A stretch of DNA of 64,000 bases from an uncultured Myxococcales bacterium (GTDB lineage: Bacteria; Myxococcota_A; Polyangia; Polyangiales; Polyangiaceae), in the NCBI GenBank assembly GCA_937949945.1, contig CALFEQ010000138.1:27383-91382 (forward strand), given 5' to 3'. Below the pieces are notes generated by a model, which saw only the letters and a program-made list of their open reading frames with translations, was not told the DNA's origin and did no database searches. Every line of letters begins with the position of its first letter. The stretch's first letter is position 1. A program made the position numbers and the translations under genes. This document shows positions 1 through 10,400 of this stretch, one piece after another.

Positions 1-939
1 AGCGACGAGCACCTGCAGTTCCTGAGCGACGGCGTGCTCCACCTCGAGTCCACGCCGACGAGCCGATCGATACGCGTGAGCAAGTTCCGCGGCTCCGACT
101 TCGAGGCGGGGTACCACTCGATGCGGCTGACCGATCGCGGGATGGAGGTCTACCCACGTCTGGTCCCGAGCCGCCACGGCCGGCAGTTCATCAAGGAGGT
201 CGTGCCGTCGGGCATTCGGGGCGTCGACGAGCAGCTCCACGGCGGGCTCGAGCGCGGGACCGTGACGGTGATCACGGGCCCGACCGGCGTCGGGAAGACG
301 ACGCTCGGGCTCTCGTTCACCAAGGAGGCGGCCTCGCGAGGCGAACGCTCGTGCATCTACCTCTTCGAGGAGGCCGTCGAGACGGTGCTCCGCCGCTCGG
401 AGAACCTGTCCATCCCCGCGCGCTCGATGATCGAGCGCGGCGTCCTCGACGCGGTCTACGTCGAGCCCCTCCGCTATGGGCCCGACGAGTTCGCTCACCT
501 CGTCCGCCAGGAGGTCGAGAAGCGCCAGGCGCGGATCATCATGCTCGACAGCGTCGCGGGCTATCGCTTGTCCGTGCAGAGCGAGGACCTCACGCGCCAC
601 CTGCACGCGCTCTGCGCGTACCTCCGCAACATGGGGATCACCGTCCTCCTCGTGAACGAGACGGAGACGATCACCGGAGACTTCAGCGCGACGGACATCG
701 GCATCAGCCCGCTGGCGGACAACATCGTGTTCCTCCGCTACCTCGAGCTCCGCGGCCGGCTCGAGCGCGCCATCGGCGTGCTCAAGAAGCGCGTGAGCGC
801 CTTCGAGACGAGCCTGCGCGAGCTCGACATCACCTCGAACGGCATCCACGTCGGACGCCCGTTGACCGAGCTCCGCGGGATCCTCACGGGGAACCCCGAG
901 CTGCCGAAGAACGGCAGCAGGAGCAAGAGAGCAGCATGA
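1..939 (+). CDS. KaiC-like RecA-superfamily ATPase, 5' truncated
   Basis: The frame is open from the first base, so the start lies outside the window; 312 residues are visible. The first ~55 look like the end of one KaiC domain (FRGSDFEAGYHSMRL, then GMEVYPRL), and a second KaiC domain follows with Walker A GPTGVGKTT (bases ~277-303), the acidic FEE pair about 20 residues later, and a Walker B-like RIIMLDS. This is the double-domain KaiC layout. In non-cyanobacteria such proteins are usually signalling ATPases, not clock components. The stop overlaps the next start (ATGA), pointing to a translationally coupled pair with the SpoIIE-type phosphatase. Family assignment is firm; the biological role is not. 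Confidence 0.9.
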   Translation, partial: SDEHLQFLSDGVLHLESTPTSRSIRVSKFRGSDFEAGYHSMRLTDRGMEVYPRLVPSRHGRQFIKEVVPSGIRGVDEQLHGGLERGTVTVITGPTGVGKTTLGLSFTKEAASRGERSCIYLFEEAVETVLRRSENLSIPARSMIERGVLDAVYVEPLRYGPDEFAHLVRQEVEKRQARIIMLDSVAGYRLSVQSEDLTRHLHALCAYLRNMGITVLLVNETETITGDFSATDIGISPLADNIVFLRYLELRGRLERAIGVLKKRVSAFETSLRELDITSNGIHVGRPLTELRGILTGNPELPKNGSRSKRAA

Positions 940-2030
940 GCCGGATCCTCGTATTGATGGAGCCCGGAGAGAACCGTCGGCTCCTTTGCGAATGGCTCGC
1001 GCTGCGCCACGAGGTCGAGTGCACCGACTCCCTCGACTCGGTCCGCCCCGACTTCGATCTCGCGATCGTCGACGCGTCTTCGCTCGAGCGCAATGCGAGC
1101 CGTGTCGCCGCCCTCAGGAGCGCAGTACGGCCGCTCTTCTTGCCTTTCCTGCTCGTCGTCCCGCGGCGGACGTCGAGCACCGTGCCCGGGCAGGTGTGGA
1201 CGCTCGTCGACGATCTCATCGTCACCCCCGTCGAGAAGCTCGAGCTCCAGGCGCGCGTCGACACGCTCCTGCGTGCACGTGCGCTCAGCCTGGCGAACGC
1301 GTCGCTCGCGATTCGGCTCGAGTCGGAGCTCGCCCGCGCGCGCGAGGTCCAGGCCGGCCTCTTCCCGCTCGAGCCTCCGGCCCTGCGAGGCTTCGAGGTC
1401 GCCGCGCGCTGCGTGCCGGCACGCGAGATCGGAGGCGACTTCTTCGATTGGGAGTCGATGGACGGCGCGGCGGTCATCAGCGTCGGAGACGTGATGGGCA
1501 AGGGCATCCCCGCGGCGCTGCTCGCCGCGACGGTGCGGGCCGTGCTCCGCGCGGTCGCTCGTCAGAACCCGCCCGGGGCCGCGCTCGATCTGTTACGGCA
1601 GTCGCTGAGCAGCGATCTCGAGCGCACGTCGAGCTTCGTCACGCTCTTCCACGCTCGCGTGTCGCCGGACGAGCTCCGCTACGTCGACGCCGGTCATGGC
1701 CACGCGCTCGTCCGGCGCGCCGCCGGCGAGATCGAGCGTCTCGAGCGATGCGGTCGCCCCGTCGGCTTCCCGGCCGCGGGTCCCTATCGCGAAGCGTCGC
1801 TCGAGCTCATGCCCGGCGACGTGCTCTTCGTCTACAGCGACGGGCTCTTCGAGAGCAGCGGGCGCACGCCCGAGGAGCTCATCGCATCCTTGCGATGCAC
1901 CGACAGCGCCGCGTCGCTCGTCGACCAGCTCGTTTCCATGTCGCCGGCGTCGGATGCGATCGACGACGTCACGGTCCTCGCCCTGAAGCGCACACCGGAC
2001 GCGAGCTCCGACACGAAGCAGCTTCACTGA
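936..2030 (+). CDS. Receiver-like domain plus SpoIIE/RsbU-type PP2C phosphatase
   Basis: A 364-residue protein. The ATG at 936 overlaps the KaiC stop. Residues 1-~115 resemble a response-regulator receiver (RILVLMEPG, then LAIVDASS, with the phospho-Asp position in DASS) but the fold looks degenerate. Residues ~125-355 are a SpoIIE phosphatase with its metal-binding motifs: GGDFFDW, GDVMGKGIPAAL, DAGHGHALV, SDGLFESS and DDVTVLAL. Such RsbU-like enzymes dephosphorylate anti-anti-sigma proteins in partner-switching pathways. Coupling to a KaiC-like ATPase suggests the two form one signalling unit; no kinase or STAS partner lies next to it in the window. Confidence 0.88.
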   Translation: MSRILVLMEPGENRRLLCEWLALRHEVECTDSLDSVRPDFDLAIVDASSLERNASRVAALRSAVRPLFLPFLLVVPRRTSSTVPGQVWTLVDDLIVTPVEKLELQARVDTLLRARALSLANASLAIRLESELARAREVQAGLFPLEPPALRGFEVAARCVPAREIGGDFFDWESMDGAAVISVGDVMGKGIPAALLAATVRAVLRAVARQNPPGAALDLLRQSLSSDLERTSSFVTLFHARVSPDELRYVDAGHGHALVRRAAGEIERLERCGRPVGFPAAGPYREASLELMPGDVLFVYSDGLFESSGRTPEELIASLRCTDSAASLVDQLVSMSPASDAIDDVTVLALKRTPDASSDTKQLH

Positions 2031-2115
2031 GCCCAGAGGCGGCACGTCGGCTGGAGCACGTCGCCTCGCCGATGCTACGCTCGAGCTCAGGGGCTTGGTC
2101 GGCGGGAGGCTTGGA

Positions 2116-2946
2116 ATGAGGCGTGCGTTCGTTGTCGCGGCCGTATCTTCGTTCGTCTACGCGGTCGCCGCGTGCTCCGGATCGTCCCCAGACCCGATTC
2201 CTTCGGACCCGGGCGGCAGCAACGGTGGCGTGCCCGGATCCGACGCGAGCGGCGGGTCCAGCGGAACGAGTGGAAGCAGCGGAACCCAATGTGGACCTTG
2301 CGATCCGCCGCCGCCCCATCCCTCTTGCAAGGGGACCGACCCGTGCGGGTGCGGGCCTTACACGTGCAGCGACGGCGGACAGGTCGACGACGCCGGGCAC
2401 GACGACGCCGGGCACGACGATGCTGGGCACGACGACGACGCGGGGCCGGACTCCGGTGTCGAGCCGGACGCCGGCGCGGGAGACGCCTGCGAGTGGGGCG
2501 CTGCGAACACCTGCGGTCCCGGCAGGTACTGCCGGGCGAACAACTGCGGCAAGGGAAGATGCGTCCCGATCGGCTTGATCGAGACCACCACGAAGGGCCC
2601 GGTCTGCGGATGCGATGGCGTGACGTACTGGAACGAGACGGTGGCCGCGAAGCACGGCATGAGCGTCCGGCAAAAGGGCGAGTGCTCCGGGGTGAACGCC
2701 GTGACCTGCGGCGGCTTCGTGGGCACGAACTGCCCGGGCAGCGCGAGCTGCGCGCTCCGCGTCAAGACCCAGGAGCAGTGCTCCGTCGCCGACCTCCCCG
2801 GCATCTGCTGGCAGCTCCCCGCGACGTGTCCGCTCATCTCCATCGGCCATCGCACGCGGGCGTGTGACTCCCGCACGTGCAGCGACGAGTGCGGCTTGAT
2901 CCGATCGTCGACGCCGTACTTCGAGGACAACGACTGCCCTCTGTGA
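2116..2946 (+). CDS. Lipoprotein with Kazal-like cysteine-rich domain
   Basis: The start at 2116 gives a lipoprotein signal, MRRAFVVAAVSSFVYAVAAC, with lipobox VAAC. An upstream in-frame GTG at 2095 would add only seven residues. A low-complexity linker follows, containing repeated DDAGH units (bases ~2385-2450). The cysteine-rich segment around residues 120-195 ends in VCGCDGVTYWNE and then a GEC, the pattern of Kazal-type serine protease inhibitor domains that recur in myxobacterial lipoproteins. About 75 further residues are Cys-rich. It is probably anchored in the outer membrane. Inhibitor activity is untested and the canonical cysteine spacing is incomplete. Confidence 0.82.
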   Translation: MRRAFVVAAVSSFVYAVAACSGSSPDPIPSDPGGSNGGVPGSDASGGSSGTSGSSGTQCGPCDPPPPHPSCKGTDPCGCGPYTCSDGGQVDDAGHDDAGHDDAGHDDDAGPDSGVEPDAGAGDACEWGAANTCGPGRYCRANNCGKGRCVPIGLIETTTKGPVCGCDGVTYWNETVAAKHGMSVRQKGECSGVNAVTCGGFVGTNCPGSASCALRVKTQEQCSVADLPGICWQLPATCPLISIGHRTRACDSRTCSDECGLIRSSTPYFEDNDCPL

Positions 2947-2956
2947 AGCGCGTGGA

Positions 2957-2988
2957 GCGTCGGGGGGCCGGCGCACGCCCCCCGACGC
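2957..2988. terminator. Hairpin between convergent genes
   Basis: A perfect 11-bp inverted repeat: GCGTCGGGGGG (2957-2967) and CCCCCCGACGC (2978-2988) around a 10-nt loop. It sits in the 51-bp gap between the convergent ends of the Kazal-like lipoprotein and Hsp20 genes. There is no T-tract on either side, so it may work bidirectionally as a pause or 3'-end stabiliser. Confidence 0.6.
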
Positions 2989-2997
2989 GGGCACCCG

Positions 2998-3717
2998 TCA
3001 GTGGACGGGCTCGGCTTCGCCTTTCGCGTGCTCCTCCTTCTCGGCGCCTTTGATCTGGATGCGCCGACGCTGCGGTCTCTCCTCCTCGGGGATGGGGATG
3101 GAGACCTCGAGGATTCCGTTCTCGAAGGTCGCTTGCACGTCGTCGAGGTCGCATCCCTCCGGCAGAGTGATGCGGCGCTCGAAGGCGCCGTAGCAGCGCT
3201 CGCTGTACACGCGCCCGCCGCGTCGCTGCTCCTCGCTCTCCGTGCGTTCGCCGGAGATGACGAGCTGGTCTTCGTCGATCTCGACGTTGACGTCGTCCTT
3301 CTCGAGACCGGGCAGCTCCGCCCGGAAGACGAGGCGGCCGTCACGCTCGAACGTCTCGATCGCCGGCGACCAAACGGCTTCCAGCCGCGGAAGCCGCGGG
3401 AACGGCCCGAGGCTGAGCGGTGCGAGGGGCGCGAGGAGCGAGGGCGTCCTGAGCCCCACGTCGGAGAAGAAGTCGTTGAAGACGCGGTCCATCTCATCCA
3501 TGAAGCGGCGCACCATCGAGAACGGGCTCGTGGTCACCGCGCCGAGAGGTTGGCGCCCCGTCCGAGCAAGCGAGCGCTCGTGCGAACGAGAACGCTCCAC
3601 CTTCCCGCCTTTCTCTTCCTTCTTCTCCTTCTTCGCGGCCTCGGCCTGCTCCGTCTCCTGGGTGGCGGCCTTGGCGTGTCCCGGCTCTACCGTCTCTGTC
3701 GGTCGTTGCTGACTCAT
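2998..3717 (-). CDS. Hsp20/alpha-crystallin small heat-shock protein
   Basis: A 239-residue ATP-independent holdase. The start at 3717 is preceded by GGGAGGTCGAGAG, a good ribosome site; an upstream in-frame start lacks one. Residues 1-~60 are an unusual charged Ala/Glu/Lys-rich extension. Then comes MVRRFMDEMDRVFNDFF, typical of class A bacterial Hsp20, and an alpha-crystallin domain at ~115-215 with ELPG and the conserved NGILEVSIP near its end. An I-x-I type motif, RRRIQIKG, follows. The N-terminal extension makes the protein longer than the usual 140-180 residues. Confidence 0.93.
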   Translation of the reverse strand: MSQQRPTETVEPGHAKAATQETEQAEAAKKEKKEEKGGKVERSRSHERSLARTGRQPLGAVTTSPFSMVRRFMDEMDRVFNDFFSDVGLRTPSLLAPLAPLSLGPFPRLPRLEAVWSPAIETFERDGRLVFRAELPGLEKDDVNVEIDEDQLVISGERTESEEQRRGGRVYSERCYGAFERRITLPEGCDLDDVQATFENGILEVSIPIPEEERPQRRRIQIKGAEKEEHAKGEAEPVH

Positions 3718-3795
3718 CTCTCGACCTCCCTTCCGCGCAGGGGACGGGAGCAACGCGCGTACCGCGGCAACGGCGCCGATACGGCGCGTGGATCG

Positions 3796-4527
3796 TCAGC
3801 GCACGCGACGTCCGGGAGGAGCAGAAGGCGACGTGACGTGCCGCTCGATCACGACAGGACGGTCGACCCAAACGCGCCCCACGCGTACGCCGACGAAGGC
3901 GCCGCGAGCGTAGAGCGGGTCGTAATAGTAAGGCGGACCCCAACGGTAGTCCGGGGAGGGCGCAACCTCGAGCCGCTCGAACGGCGTCCGCTCGGAGATC
4001 GTCATGTTCGGCATCTGCACGCTCCAAATCGTTTCGAACGACGGGAGCTCGCCGGCCTCTTGCATGTCCTCCGGCAGCGGGAAGAAGAGGTCGATCGTAC
4101 GCTCGTCACCGGGAGGGATCACGACGATCGGCGGTCGGCCCTCGTCGACCCTCGCGAAGGCGGCGCGGCTCTCGCCTCTCGCAGGCAGCACCGCGCGTAC
4201 GTCCCGCGTGTCCACCCGCCACGCGGCGTCGGAGTTGTTCGCCACCACCAGCCTGACGTGAATGGTCCGAAGCTCGTCGGGGGCCCCGCGGTAGCGGAGC
4301 TCGTCGGCGGGCTCGATGTCCACGAGCCCGAACGAGGCGACGCGGACGTCTCCGCGCGGAGCTTCCGGAGGGATACGGTAGTGCGACGCGGCCCTTCCAG
4401 CGACGGTGGCGCTCGAGGCCACGGCTGGCTCGAAGACGTAACGTGGCGATCCGCAAGCGGCGCACGTCAACGCGACCGTCACGACGGCCAGCGCACGAGC
4501 GAGACGGAAGCGATCCAGAGCGCGCAT
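3796..4527 (-). CDS. Predicted lipoprotein of unknown function
   Basis: A 243-residue protein starting MRALDRFRLARALAVVTVAL with lipobox TCAAC. An in-frame ATG eight codons upstream (4551) is possible. The body is predicted beta-rich, with an Ig-like segment (TIHVRLVVANNSDAAW) that ends in a Pro- and Tyr-rich tail (RWGPPYYYDPLY) and a basic C-terminus. No enzymatic motif is visible. It lies behind Hsp20 on the same strand with an 80-bp gap and is divergent from the AhpD-like gene. Confidence 0.75.
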   Translation of the reverse strand: MRALDRFRLARALAVVTVALTCAACGSPRYVFEPAVASSATVAGRAASHYRIPPEAPRGDVRVASFGLVDIEPADELRYRGAPDELRTIHVRLVVANNSDAAWRVDTRDVRAVLPARGESRAAFARVDEGRPPIVVIPPGDERTIDLFFPLPEDMQEAGELPSFETIWSVQMPNMTISERTPFERLEVAPSPDYRWGPPYYYDPLYARGAFVGVRVGRVWVDRPVVIERHVTSPSAPPGRRVR

Positions 4528-4779
4528 GACCGAGCCTGCTGCAAGGGTCATGCGCCGCGCGGCGCGGAGACCGCCTCGGGCGACGTTCGCGCGTGCTCGA
4601 GGAGCATCTCGTCGGCACGCGAGCCGCGTGGCGTGCCAGACGTGATCGCCGTCGACATCGGTCTCGCGAGCGCGGGCGTGTCCGAGCTCCTCGGCTGCGC
4701 GACACGCACCGCACGACGGCTCGAACTCTTCGGACCGCGGCGTGTTGCTTGCCAGCCATGGGATCGCAGCGAGGAAGCC

Positions 4780-5124
4780 ATGGCCGAGCATCTCTATCCC
4801 CCCGTCTCGAAAGAGCTCTCCCAGAAGCGTCGTGAGCTCGCGCCCGAACCCGAGCGTGCGTTCCGCGAGTTCAGCAAGGCCGTCTTCGCCGACGGAGCCC
4901 TGTCCGCGAAGACGAAGCAGCTCATCGCCGTCGCCGTCGCGCACGTCACGCAGTGTCCGTACTGCATCCGCGGCCACACGCAGGGCGCGCTCTCTCGCGG
5001 CGCGACCGAGCAGGAGATCATGGAAGCGATCTGGGTCGCCGCCGAGATGCGTGCCGGCGGAGCGTTCGCGCACTCGCTCGTCGCGCTCCAGACCATGCAC
5101 GAGCACGCCGCGGGCGAGCGCTGA
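4780..5124 (+). CDS. AhpD-like carboxymuconolactone decarboxylase family protein
   Basis: A 114-residue protein. The CMD/AhpD core includes KTKQLIAVAVAHVTQCPYC and then IRGH, the C-x-x-C plus His active site of AhpD-type peroxidase-system disulfide reductases. The helical tail IMEAIWVAAEMRAGGAFAHS is also characteristic. It starts at an ATG following gaggaagcc. No AhpC peroxidase is adjacent. A small alkylhydroperoxidase-like antioxidant role is the usual inference for this family. The 250 bp upstream, shared with the divergent lipoprotein, hold no recognisable gene. Confidence 0.92.
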   Translation: MAEHLYPPVSKELSQKRRELAPEPERAFREFSKAVFADGALSAKTKQLIAVAVAHVTQCPYCIRGHTQGALSRGATEQEIMEAIWVAAEMRAGGAFAHSLVALQTMHEHAAGER

Positions 5125-5166
5125 TCGCGCGGCGCCCGCGGCGCGTCCGTCGTGAGCGCGGAGGCG

Positions 5167-7244
5167 TTACGGGACCTCGTACTCGACGCTGAGCTGAGGT
5201 CGGTCCTGGCTGCTCGTGGCCTCCGACGAGTGGATCATGAGAAGATCGTACTTTCCGTCGTTGTCCGTCTTCTTGCTGAACCGAATGCGGAACTGAGATC
5301 GGTAGGCACGCGACGTTCGCTTGCTCCAGTCGTCTGCGACCTTGTCGAGCTGGTTGACCGACATGGTCGTCTTGGATTCCGTCGCCAGCACGATGCTGAG
5401 GTCCTCGGTCCAGCAGACGGTGCCTCTCGGGTTGCACTTCGTGTGCTGGAGGATGGGCGTGTCGAAGTCCGAAACGTCGAGCGACGCCCCGAAATCGACG
5501 CTGTCGAGATAGAGCGGGCCGAGATGCGCGAATGTGTTGGCGTCCACCGTCTTTTGTTTCAGGGTCAACGTGGCATTCGTGATCCGGATCAAGTTCGAAG
5601 GAAGAACGCTGAGATCGAAGGAGAGGAATGCGCGAAACACGTAGGAGGGGATGTCACCGATGACGAACGCGGGAGTCCTGAGCTCCACGGTGTGCCCTTC
5701 CACGACGTCTCCATCGAGTGTCGGCGTCATGTGCCGACGCACGAGCCGGATCACCCGGAAGGTGCGCGACACGGCCTCGCTCATCGGATTGCCCGCGAGG
5801 TCCTTCGCGCCCGTGCCGATCTGCCAGGTGACGGTCGTGCCGTGATTGAACGTCGTCGCGAAAGGCACCGTCATCGTCTTGCCGTCCGCGCTCCAAGACG
5901 GCACGCCGAGAGAAACGCCGGCGGGGCTCGTGATCGAGAACGCCGACTGCGCGGACGCCTTGTCCATCGGCTCCGAGAACGTGACGACGATGGACGGCTT
6001 CAGCGGAACGCCGATCGCGTTGTCTGCGGGGTCCGTGGAGACCACGGTGGGCGGGGTCGTGTCCGGCGCCGACGCCGTCGTGAACGAGAACGAGTAGGGT
6101 GCCGCAAGTCCGTTGCCCGCCTCGTCCTGGATGCCCGTCGCCAGGTTCACCTCGTACGTCGTGTCGTGCTCGAGCGCCGCGCTCGGCTCGAACGTCACGA
6201 GCGTGTGCGTGGCGTCCCACGTGAACGTCCCTGCGAGCGGCGTCCCTCCCGCCTTCTTCACCGTGAACGTCGAGGCCGAGACGCTGCCGGTCGTCATCGC
6301 CTCGGTGAACGTCACCGAGATGGAAGTGGTCGTCGCGACGCCGGTGGCCCCGGCCGCGGGCGCCGTCGACTGCACCTGCGGCGCCGTCGTGTCGGACGGC
6401 GCGGCCGTCGTGAACGAGAACGTCGTGCTGCCCGTGAGCGCGTTGCCCGCGAGGTCGCTTCCGCTCACAGTCACCGCGTAGCTCGTCGCCGGCGCCCACC
6501 CGTCCGAAGGCGAGAACGTCACCTGCGTGTCACCGTTCGTCCACGTCGGCGCCCCGATGTCGACGGCGGGGCTCGTGAGGACCGCCACCGTTCCGATGTC
6601 CATCGGCTCGGAGAAGACGATGGTGAGCGTCGTCGTCGTCGCGACGGAGCTCGCGCCGTTCGCCGGGACCGAGCTCGTGATCGTCGGCGGCGTGGCGTCG
6701 GAGTCGTCCTCGCGGGTCGTGAACGAGAACGTCGTCGGGGCGAGGCTCTCGCCTTGGAGGTCCTGGCCGGCGACGCTGACCTGATACGTCGTCCCGAACG
6801 CGAGCGGCGACGCGATGGGGAAGACGGCCTGCGTGGTCGTCGCGTCCCACGTGACGGCCCCGAGCGTGATCGACGGAGAGGTCGTCAGCGTCACGCTCCC
6901 GATCTCCATCGGCTCGGAGAACTCGAGGACGATGGATCCGGTCACGGCGACGTTGACGGCTCCGCGGGGCTGGTGGAGACGAGCACGGGCGGGCTCGCCG
7001 CATCGTTCTTTTCGCCCGCGTCGCCGTCTTCACCGGCGTCCTTCGGGGTACCCGAATCGTCGCTCGTTCCGGCGTCGTCGCTGCCAGCTCCTCCTTGACC
7101 GCCTCGGCCGCCACCCGCGCCGGCGTCGTCCACGACTTCGCTGCTACCTTCGTCGGGCGGTGGATCGACGCTCGATTCGGAACCGCACGCGCCGATCATC
7201 GCGATGAGGACCATCGACAGAAAGGCGAACAACGACCGATACAT
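5167..7244 (-). pseudogene. Multi-Ig-domain lipoprotein, reading frame broken near 6950
   Basis: The start at 7244 has a strong ribosome site (GGAGGTGTG) and a lipoprotein signal, MYRSLFAFLSMVLIAMIGAC. Asp/Gly linkers follow, then the start of a Big_5-type Ig domain (PPVLVSTSPA). The frame then runs into a stop, while the homologous continuation (AVNVAVTGSIVLEFSEPM) is in another frame from about 6960. The second part, to 5167, holds three more Ig repeats, each starting like TPPTVVSTDPA and containing FSEPM, and a C-terminal DNRLRE-like domain with two cysteines. Either a one-base (or equivalent) deletion or a sequencing error; the downstream frame keeps coding character throughout, so the lesion is recent or artefactual. 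Confidence 0.8.
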
Positions 7245-7445
7245 CACACCTCCGAGCGCAAAACAGCGAAGCGCCCGGGCCGCGCAGCAACCGACATGCC
7301 GCACCCGATACCGGCGCCCTGGCCCCGCCAGACTGCGGTTTTTTCTCGTTTTGCCCCGGTCCGTCGCCGGCCTTCGCGACCTGTTGTCTAATCGAACCGA
7401 CTAGGCAACGCTGAAGGCGTTTCGTCCGTCATACGTGCTACCGAC

Positions 7446-10400
7446 GTGTCGATGCTCGCTTGGTGCCCGAGCAGCCGTTTCCGAGTCGTCCGCGTGTTGG
7501 GGCGCGGAGGAATGGGCCTCGTGTACGAAGTCTTCGACGAGGAGCAGCAGACGACCTGCGCGCTCAAGCTCCTTCCCGACGTGACCCCCCGCGCGCTCCT
7601 GCGCTTCAAGCGCGAGTTCCGCGCGCTCCAGGGGCTCAGCCACCCGAACCTGATCCGCCTCGGAGAGCTCCTGAACGACGGCGATCGCTGGTTCTTCACG
7701 ATGGAGCTCGTACGCGGCGTGGACTTCCGGACGTACGTCCGCGGCGAGGAGGCCTCCGTCCGCGCCGTCCCGTCCGTGTCGTTCGTCGAGAAGCGCACGA
7801 CCGGCGACGCAGGCGCGACGCTGACGCTCGACGACGAGGCCGAGTCCGTCCGCAGGCCTCGGGAGCCGGACAAGCCACCCTCCGTCACGTCGCCCTCGAG
7901 ATTGGACGAGGGCCGCCTGCGAGACGCGCTCACCCAGCTCGCTCGCGGCCTCGAGTTCCTGCACGCCTCGGGGAAGGTCCACCGCGACGTGAAACCGTCG
8001 AACGTGCTCGTGAGCGAGTCCGGGCGCGTCGTCCTGCTCGACTTCGGGCTCGTGGCCGATCGCTCCGGGGCCGGCGGGGCGACGGAAGACGACGGGCGGG
8101 TCCAAGGGACGCTCGGGTACATGGCGCCCGAGCAGGCGCGCGGGACGTCGGGACCGGCGGTGGACCTCTACGCGATGGGCGTCATGCTCTTCGAGGCGCT
8201 CACGGGCACCTCGCCGTTCGACGACCGCTCGATCGCGAGCGTGCTCCTGCGCGCAGGCCTCGAGCCTCCGCGTCCGAGCGCGATCACGCCCGGGGTGCCC
8301 GAAGACCTCGACGAGCTCTGCGTACGCCTGCTCGATCCGTCACCGGAGAAGCGGCCGTCCGCCCGTGACGTGCTCGAGTGGCTCGGCACGCACGACGAGC
8401 CCGAGTCGACGCGCGGCATCGACACCGGTCGCGAGCGACTCGTCGGACGTCGGCGCGAGCTCGAAGAGCTCTTCGCGGCCTACCGCGAGAGCGCCGACGG
8501 CCTGGCGGTCGTCACGGTCGAGGGCACGTCGGGCATCGGCAAGACCGCGCTCGTGAACGAGCTCGTCGCGGAGCTGAAGACGAGCAGCGAGCCTCCGCTC
8601 GTCCTCCAAGGCCGTTGCTACGAGCACGAGGGCATTCCGTACAAAGCCATAGACGGCGTCATCGACGAGCTCGCGCAATACCTCGCGCAGCACCCGCCGA
8701 GCACGTGGGACACGAGCCCGCTGCCTGCGAACACCGACCTGCTCTGCGTTCTGTTCCCCGTGCTCGAGCGCGTGCCCGACTTCAGCGCCCACCGATCGTC
8801 GTCGCCCGACCGTGCATGGGAAGAGCCGCACCGCATGCGCCGCGACGCCGAGCAAGCGCTCATCGCGCTGCTCGCGGGGCTCGCCCGCCTGCGACGCATC
8901 GTCATCTGCATCGACGACTTCCAGTGGGCCGACGCGGACAGCCTGACGTTCCTCGGCGCGCTCGGCCGCGCACCAACCCCGCCGCCGCTGTTGCTCGTGC
9001 TGACGAGCCGCCAGCAGGTCCAGCTCCCGTTCGAAGGGAGGGCGCGGCGCATCTCGCTCTCACCGCTGCCGCCGGACGAGGCGCGCGAGCTCGCGTCGTC
9101 GCTCCTCGCGCACGCAGGCGAATCGGCGGCGGACGCCGCGGAGGCGATCGCCGCAGAGGCCGGCGGCAATCCGTTCTTCGTCCACGAGCTCGCGTGGCGC
9201 GTCGCGCGTTCCGCCCGGGCCGAGGCGCTCTCCGCCGCGAGCGTGCGCCTCGACGACGTCCTCTGGGATCGCATCAGCGCGAGGCACGGGCCGTCGCGGG
9301 AGGTTCTCGAGCTCGTCGCCGTGGCGTCCGCCCCCCTCCCGCAGAGCGTGGTCGCGGAGGCTGCACGCCTCGATCCGGCGTCCTTCGCGAGCGTCGCGCA
9401 GGATCTCCGCGCCGAGCGCTTGATCCGCACGACCGGTCTCCGTCCCACGGACGACGTCGAGACGTACCACGACCGGATCCGCGAGGCGGTCGTCGGCAAG
9501 CTCGATCGTGCGACGCGCGCGTCGAGGCACCTCGCCCTCGCGCTCGCCACCGAGCGGCAGCGCCCGGACGATCTCGACGCGCTCGTCATGCACTTCGAGG
9601 GCGGCGGCGACACGGCCCGCGCCGGCGAGTACGCGCTGCGGGCAGGCGACGCCGCGCGCGCGGCCCTCGCGTTCGAGCGCGCGGCGTCGTTCTACCGGCG
9701 GGCGATCGCTCACCTCCCCGCCTCGAGGTCCCGCGCCGAACGGCTCCGTCTCAAGCTCGCCGACGCGCTCGCGAACGGCGGGCTCTCGGCGGACGCCGCG
9801 ATCGAGTTCGAGCGAGCCGCCGCGGAGGCGGAGCCCGCCGAGGCCCTCGAGCTACGCCGCCGCGCGGCCGAGCAATGGCTCAGCTCCGGCCGCCTCGACG
9901 AGGGGTTGAACGCGATCCGTGCCGTGCTCTCGCACGTCGGAGTGCGCGTGCCGAGCTCGTCGGTCACGGCCTTCGGATCGATCCTCCTGCACCGCGCGAA
10001 GTTGCGGCTCCGAGGGTTCGACTTCGTGGAGCGATCGGCGAGCGATGTCGCTCCGGACGCTCTGCTCCGCGCGGATGCGCTCTGGGCGGCAGCGGCACGG
10101 CTCGGCGCGGTCGACCCGATCCAAGCCGCGGATTTTCAGGCTCGGCACCTGCTCCAGTGCCTCGACCTCGGCGAGCCGTTCCGCATCGTTCGGGCGCTGC
10201 TGACCGAGGTGATCTTCCTTTCGACGAACGGCCCGCGCGCGTGGAAGCAGACGCAGGAGCTCCTCTCGCGCGCCCGCTCGATCGCCTCGCGCATCGACTC
10301 GCCGTACACGACGGCGCTGGCCTACTTCGCCGAAGGCTTGGCCGACTACGAGCGCGGTCACTACCGCGAAGGGCACGCCTCGCTGGAGCGCGCCGCGGAG

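Noticed and set aside
351..935. Upstream extension of the SpoIIE gene
   Set aside because: This part lies out of frame over the KaiC gene and is Arg/Pro-rich; ATG 936 is the real start.
3001..5124. 707-codon plus-strand open frame
   Set aside because: It runs antisense through Hsp20 and a lipoprotein, an artefact of high GC; only its last 115 codons, from 4780, are the real AhpD-like gene.
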